Part shown: positions 22,419 through 23,900 of the stretch, piece after piece
How the letters are laid out: every line of letters starts with the position of its first letter
Position numbering within the stretch: the first letter of the stretch is position 1
Origin: Promicromonosporaceae bacterium
Lineage (GTDB): Bacteria > Actinomycetota > Actinomycetes > Actinomycetales > Cellulomonadaceae
Reading direction: 5' to 3'
DNA length: 23,900 bases
NCBI GenBank assembly: GCA_009780755.1
Contig: WQZL01000012.1
Span: 1 to 23,900, forward strand
The notes under the pieces: model-generated
What the model saw: the letters and a program-made list of their open reading frames with translations, nothing else
Database searches by the model: none
What the model was told of the DNA's origin: nothing
Position numbers and translations under genes: made by a program

Positions 22419-22727
22419 TTAGCGGGTGGCTACTACCTCGAATTTGCGGAAGCTGGAACCGGCGGCGCTTAGGTTCAAGAAGGAGTAGAACTTGCGCGCC
22501 AGCTCGCTGGGGGTACTCGACGCGGCCTCAAAGGCCAGCAGATCGTCCATCGTCTCGAAGGTGATGGCATCCGCCCAGATGTCGCCCGCGCGCATCAACT
22601 GCCAAGAGACGAAGCCTGGCTGCTTGGAAACTTCCTCGTCGCCCAGTGCCGTTTGCGCCGCCAGGAAGTCCGGTATGGAGGCATCCTTCTTCAACTTATA
22701 CGAAACGTAGTGGATGGCCTGAGACAT
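22419..22727 (-). CDS. ABM-like dimeric alpha/beta-barrel small protein (copy A)
   Basis: From ATG 22727 the product has 102 residues; AAAGG lies about 9 nt upstream. The pattern MSQAIHYVSYKLKK ... DFLAAQ ... GFVSWQLMRAG ... WADAITFETMDDLLAFEAAS alternates strands and helices as in the antibiotic-biosynthesis monooxygenase (ABM)/dimeric ferredoxin-like fold. No catalytic residues can be named, so an enzymatic role is unproven. It is a tandem paralogue of the next gene (about 60 percent identical by eye over the first 75 residues). The frame is open upstream to 22805, but the duplicated copy confirms this start. Confidence 0.78.
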   Translation of the reverse strand: MSQAIHYVSYKLKKDASIPDFLAAQTALGDEEVSKQPGFVSWQLMRAGDIWADAITFETMDDLLAFEAASSTPSELARKFYSFLNLSAAGSSFRKFEVVATR

Positions 22728-22801
22728 GGGATATTGCCTTTCGCTTCGGGGTCGAGTACCAGAGTGGATGCCTGGCAGGTGAGCCGTGAGATTTTCGCTG
22801 G

Positions 22802-23143
22802 TCACTCTGCGGGGCGAGTGGGGCCGTGGGTGGCTACCACTTCGTATTTACGGAAGCTGTAACCGACAGGGTTCAGGAACGAGAAAAACCTCATGCACGA
22901 GTAGAACTTTTTCGCCAGCTCGTTGGGGGTGCGCGATGCGGCCTCGAAGGCTGATAGGTCATCCATCGTCTCGAAGGTGATGACGTCCGCCCAGCGCTTG
23001 CCCGCGCGCAATTGCTGCCAGACGATGTAACCCGACTGCTTGGCGATGTACTCATCGTTCAGCTTCTTCGCCGCCGCCAGGAAGTCCGGCACGGCGGTGC
23101 CCTTCTTCAGCTTGTATGAGACGTAGTAGACGGCCTGGGACAT
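22802..23143 (-). CDS. ABM-like dimeric alpha/beta-barrel small protein (copy B)
   Basis: The 113-residue paralogue of copy A starts at ATG 23143 with AAAGG upstream. It shares MSQAxxYVSYKLKK, PDFLAA, WADxITFETMDDL and AFEAAS. It differs by a four-residue insertion near the C-terminus (FYSCMRFFSFLN against FYSFLN), which looks like a local slippage of the FYS/FFS codons, and by a ten-residue C-terminal tail (GPTRPAE end). It lies 74 nt upstream of copy A and downstream of the pgm gene. The function is unknown, as for copy A. Confidence 0.78.
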   Translation of the reverse strand: MSQAVYYVSYKLKKGTAVPDFLAAAKKLNDEYIAKQSGYIVWQQLRAGKRWADVITFETMDDLSAFEAASRTPNELAKKFYSCMRFFSFLNPVGYSFRKYEVVATHGPTRPAE

Positions 23144-23197
23144 GGCAATGCCTTTCGCTGGTAATTCGAGCGCCCGGATGGATGCTCACGGCGTAGC

Positions 23198-23228
23198 GGG
23201 CGGGCGGCTAAGGTGTCGCCGCCCGCCC
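23198..23228 (-). terminator. GC-rich terminator hairpin after pgm
   Basis: Perfect 11-bp arms of G and C only (23198-23208, 23218-23228) with a 9-nt loop lie 35 nt beyond the pgm stop. There is no T-tract, as is common in GC-rich actinobacteria. Confidence 0.6.
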
Positions 23229-23263
23229 AAAGGCATAGTACACATGTTCGGTTCGGGTTGGGG

Positions 23264-23900
23264 TTAGGTGGCCAGCGCGTCGCCGACTACCTGTTTGGCG
23301 GCCGCCTGTACCTCGGCCAGATGGGCCGCCGAGACGAAGCTCTCGGCGTAAATCTTGTAGACGTCCTCCGTGCCGGAGGGGCGAGCGGCGAACCAGGCAT
23401 CGGCCGTGGTCACCTTCAGGCCACCGATCTTCGCGCCGTTGCCCGGCGCGGTCGTTAGTTTCGCGGTGATCTCCTGCCCGGCCAGGAACGTGGACGTGAC
23501 CTGCTCTGGGGAAAGAGCGCCGAGGCGGGCCTTCTCCTCGCGGGTGGCGGGGGCGTCCACGCGGGCGTACCAGCTCTGGCCATACTTCTCAATCAGCGCG
23601 GCGTGATGTTCGGACGGCGACTTGCCGGTGGTGGCGATGATTTCCGAGGCCAGCAGCGCGAGCAGGATGCCATCCTTGTCGGTGGACCAGACACGACCGT
23701 CGCGCCGCAGGAACGATGCCCCGGCGCTCTCCTCGCCACCGAAAGGGTTGGTGCCGTTCAGCAGGCCGGGCACAAACCACTTGAAGCCCACCGGCACCTC
23801 GATCAGCCTGCGGCCCAGCCCGGCGGCCACGCGATCAATCAATGACGATGACACCAGCGTTTTGCCGATGGCCGCCCCGGCTGGCCACTGCGGACGCGCC
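23264..23900 (-). CDS. pgm: Phosphoglucomutase, C-terminal part (runs off the right edge)
   Basis: This is alpha-D-glucose-specific phosphoglucomutase, which interconverts glucose 1- and 6-phosphate and links glycolysis with glycogen and cell-wall sugar synthesis. About 212 codons are present; the frame is open to the window edge (ARPQWPAGAAIGKTLVSSS), so the active-site Ser and metal loop lie outside. Visible motifs are the sugar-binding GGEESAGASFLR, VWSTDKDGI and the C-terminal phosphate-binding RPSGTEDVYKIYAES. A GTG at 23854 could be mistaken for a start, but homologous sequence continues upstream of it. The sequence matches the TIGR01132-type enzyme from recall. Confidence 0.95.
   Translation of the reverse strand, partial: ARPQWPAGAAIGKTLVSSSLIDRVAAGLGRRLIEVPVGFKWFVPGLLNGTNPFGGEESAGASFLRRDGRVWSTDKDGILLALLASEIIATTGKSPSEHHAALIEKYGQSWYARVDAPATREEKARLGALSPEQVTSTFLAGQEITAKLTTAPGNGAKIGGLKVTTADAWFAARPSGTEDVYKIYAESFVSAAHLAEVQAAAKQVVGDALAT

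Noticed and set aside
23264..23854. Complete 196-residue protein starting at the GTG at 23854
   Set aside because: Phosphoglucomutase-like sequence continues in frame upstream to the window edge, so this GTG is internal.

Overview
The window is high-GC DNA from a member of the Actinomycetota. The signs are xANNNT -10 boxes placed about 6 nt before start codons (leaderless mRNAs), frequent GTG starts, an extended acidic NusG N-terminus, the order tRNA-Trp-secE-nusG-rplK-rplA, and several REP-like palindrome families of a kind I associate with Propionibacteriaceae and Micrococcales. I cannot name a genus from the sequence alone.

Layout, left to right. 1-2832 (minus): the 5' part of a membrane protein, then an OmpR/PhoB-type two-component system (regulator upstream of kinase, 4-nt overlap). 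3037-4976 (minus): peptide deformylase (def) and murB. 5071-7880: an MFS permease divergent from a LacI-family regulator; the permease carries about 75 residues in its central loop that are largely made of genomic repeat elements. 8017-10982 (minus): translation/secretion cluster tRNA-Trp, secE, nusG, rplK, rplA, with rpmG placed after rplA. 11214-15077 (minus): dinG-like helicase, plsC, then gpsA, which is broken into two pieces by one in-frame TAG. 15091-17684 (minus): an AbrB/RelE-type toxin-antitoxin pair and a GH127 glycosidase with a LacI-type operator candidate at its promoter. 17899-18768 (plus): two tandem paralogous small membrane proteins, each with its own leaderless promoter. 18877-22365 (plus): DHA2-type drug exporter, DUF4349-like lipoprotein, CREST/ceramidase-like membrane protein. 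22419-23900 (minus): two tandem paralogous ABM-like small proteins and the 3' part of phosphoglucomutase.

How the genes work together: most of the window is core metabolism and translation (cell wall, phospholipid, ribosome, N-terminal processing) with small accessory insertions (TA pair, glycosidase, transporters, paralogous membrane proteins). dinG-plsC-gpsA look co-transcribed, and plsC and gpsA both serve glycerophospholipid synthesis.

The most unusual layer is repetitive. REP1 (core GGTTTCGACA...CAACC) and REP2 (core GTCATYCTGCG...) lie between genes, at gene ends, and in-frame inside three protein genes (MFS permease, dinG, CREST protein), always in the same orientation and reading frame (V/A-V-S-T-x-S). 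A third repeat supplies the stop codon of the LacI regulator. Two long perfect palindromes (30-bp and 24-bp arms) share the same internal design. No CRISPR array, transposase, integrase or phage gene is visible.
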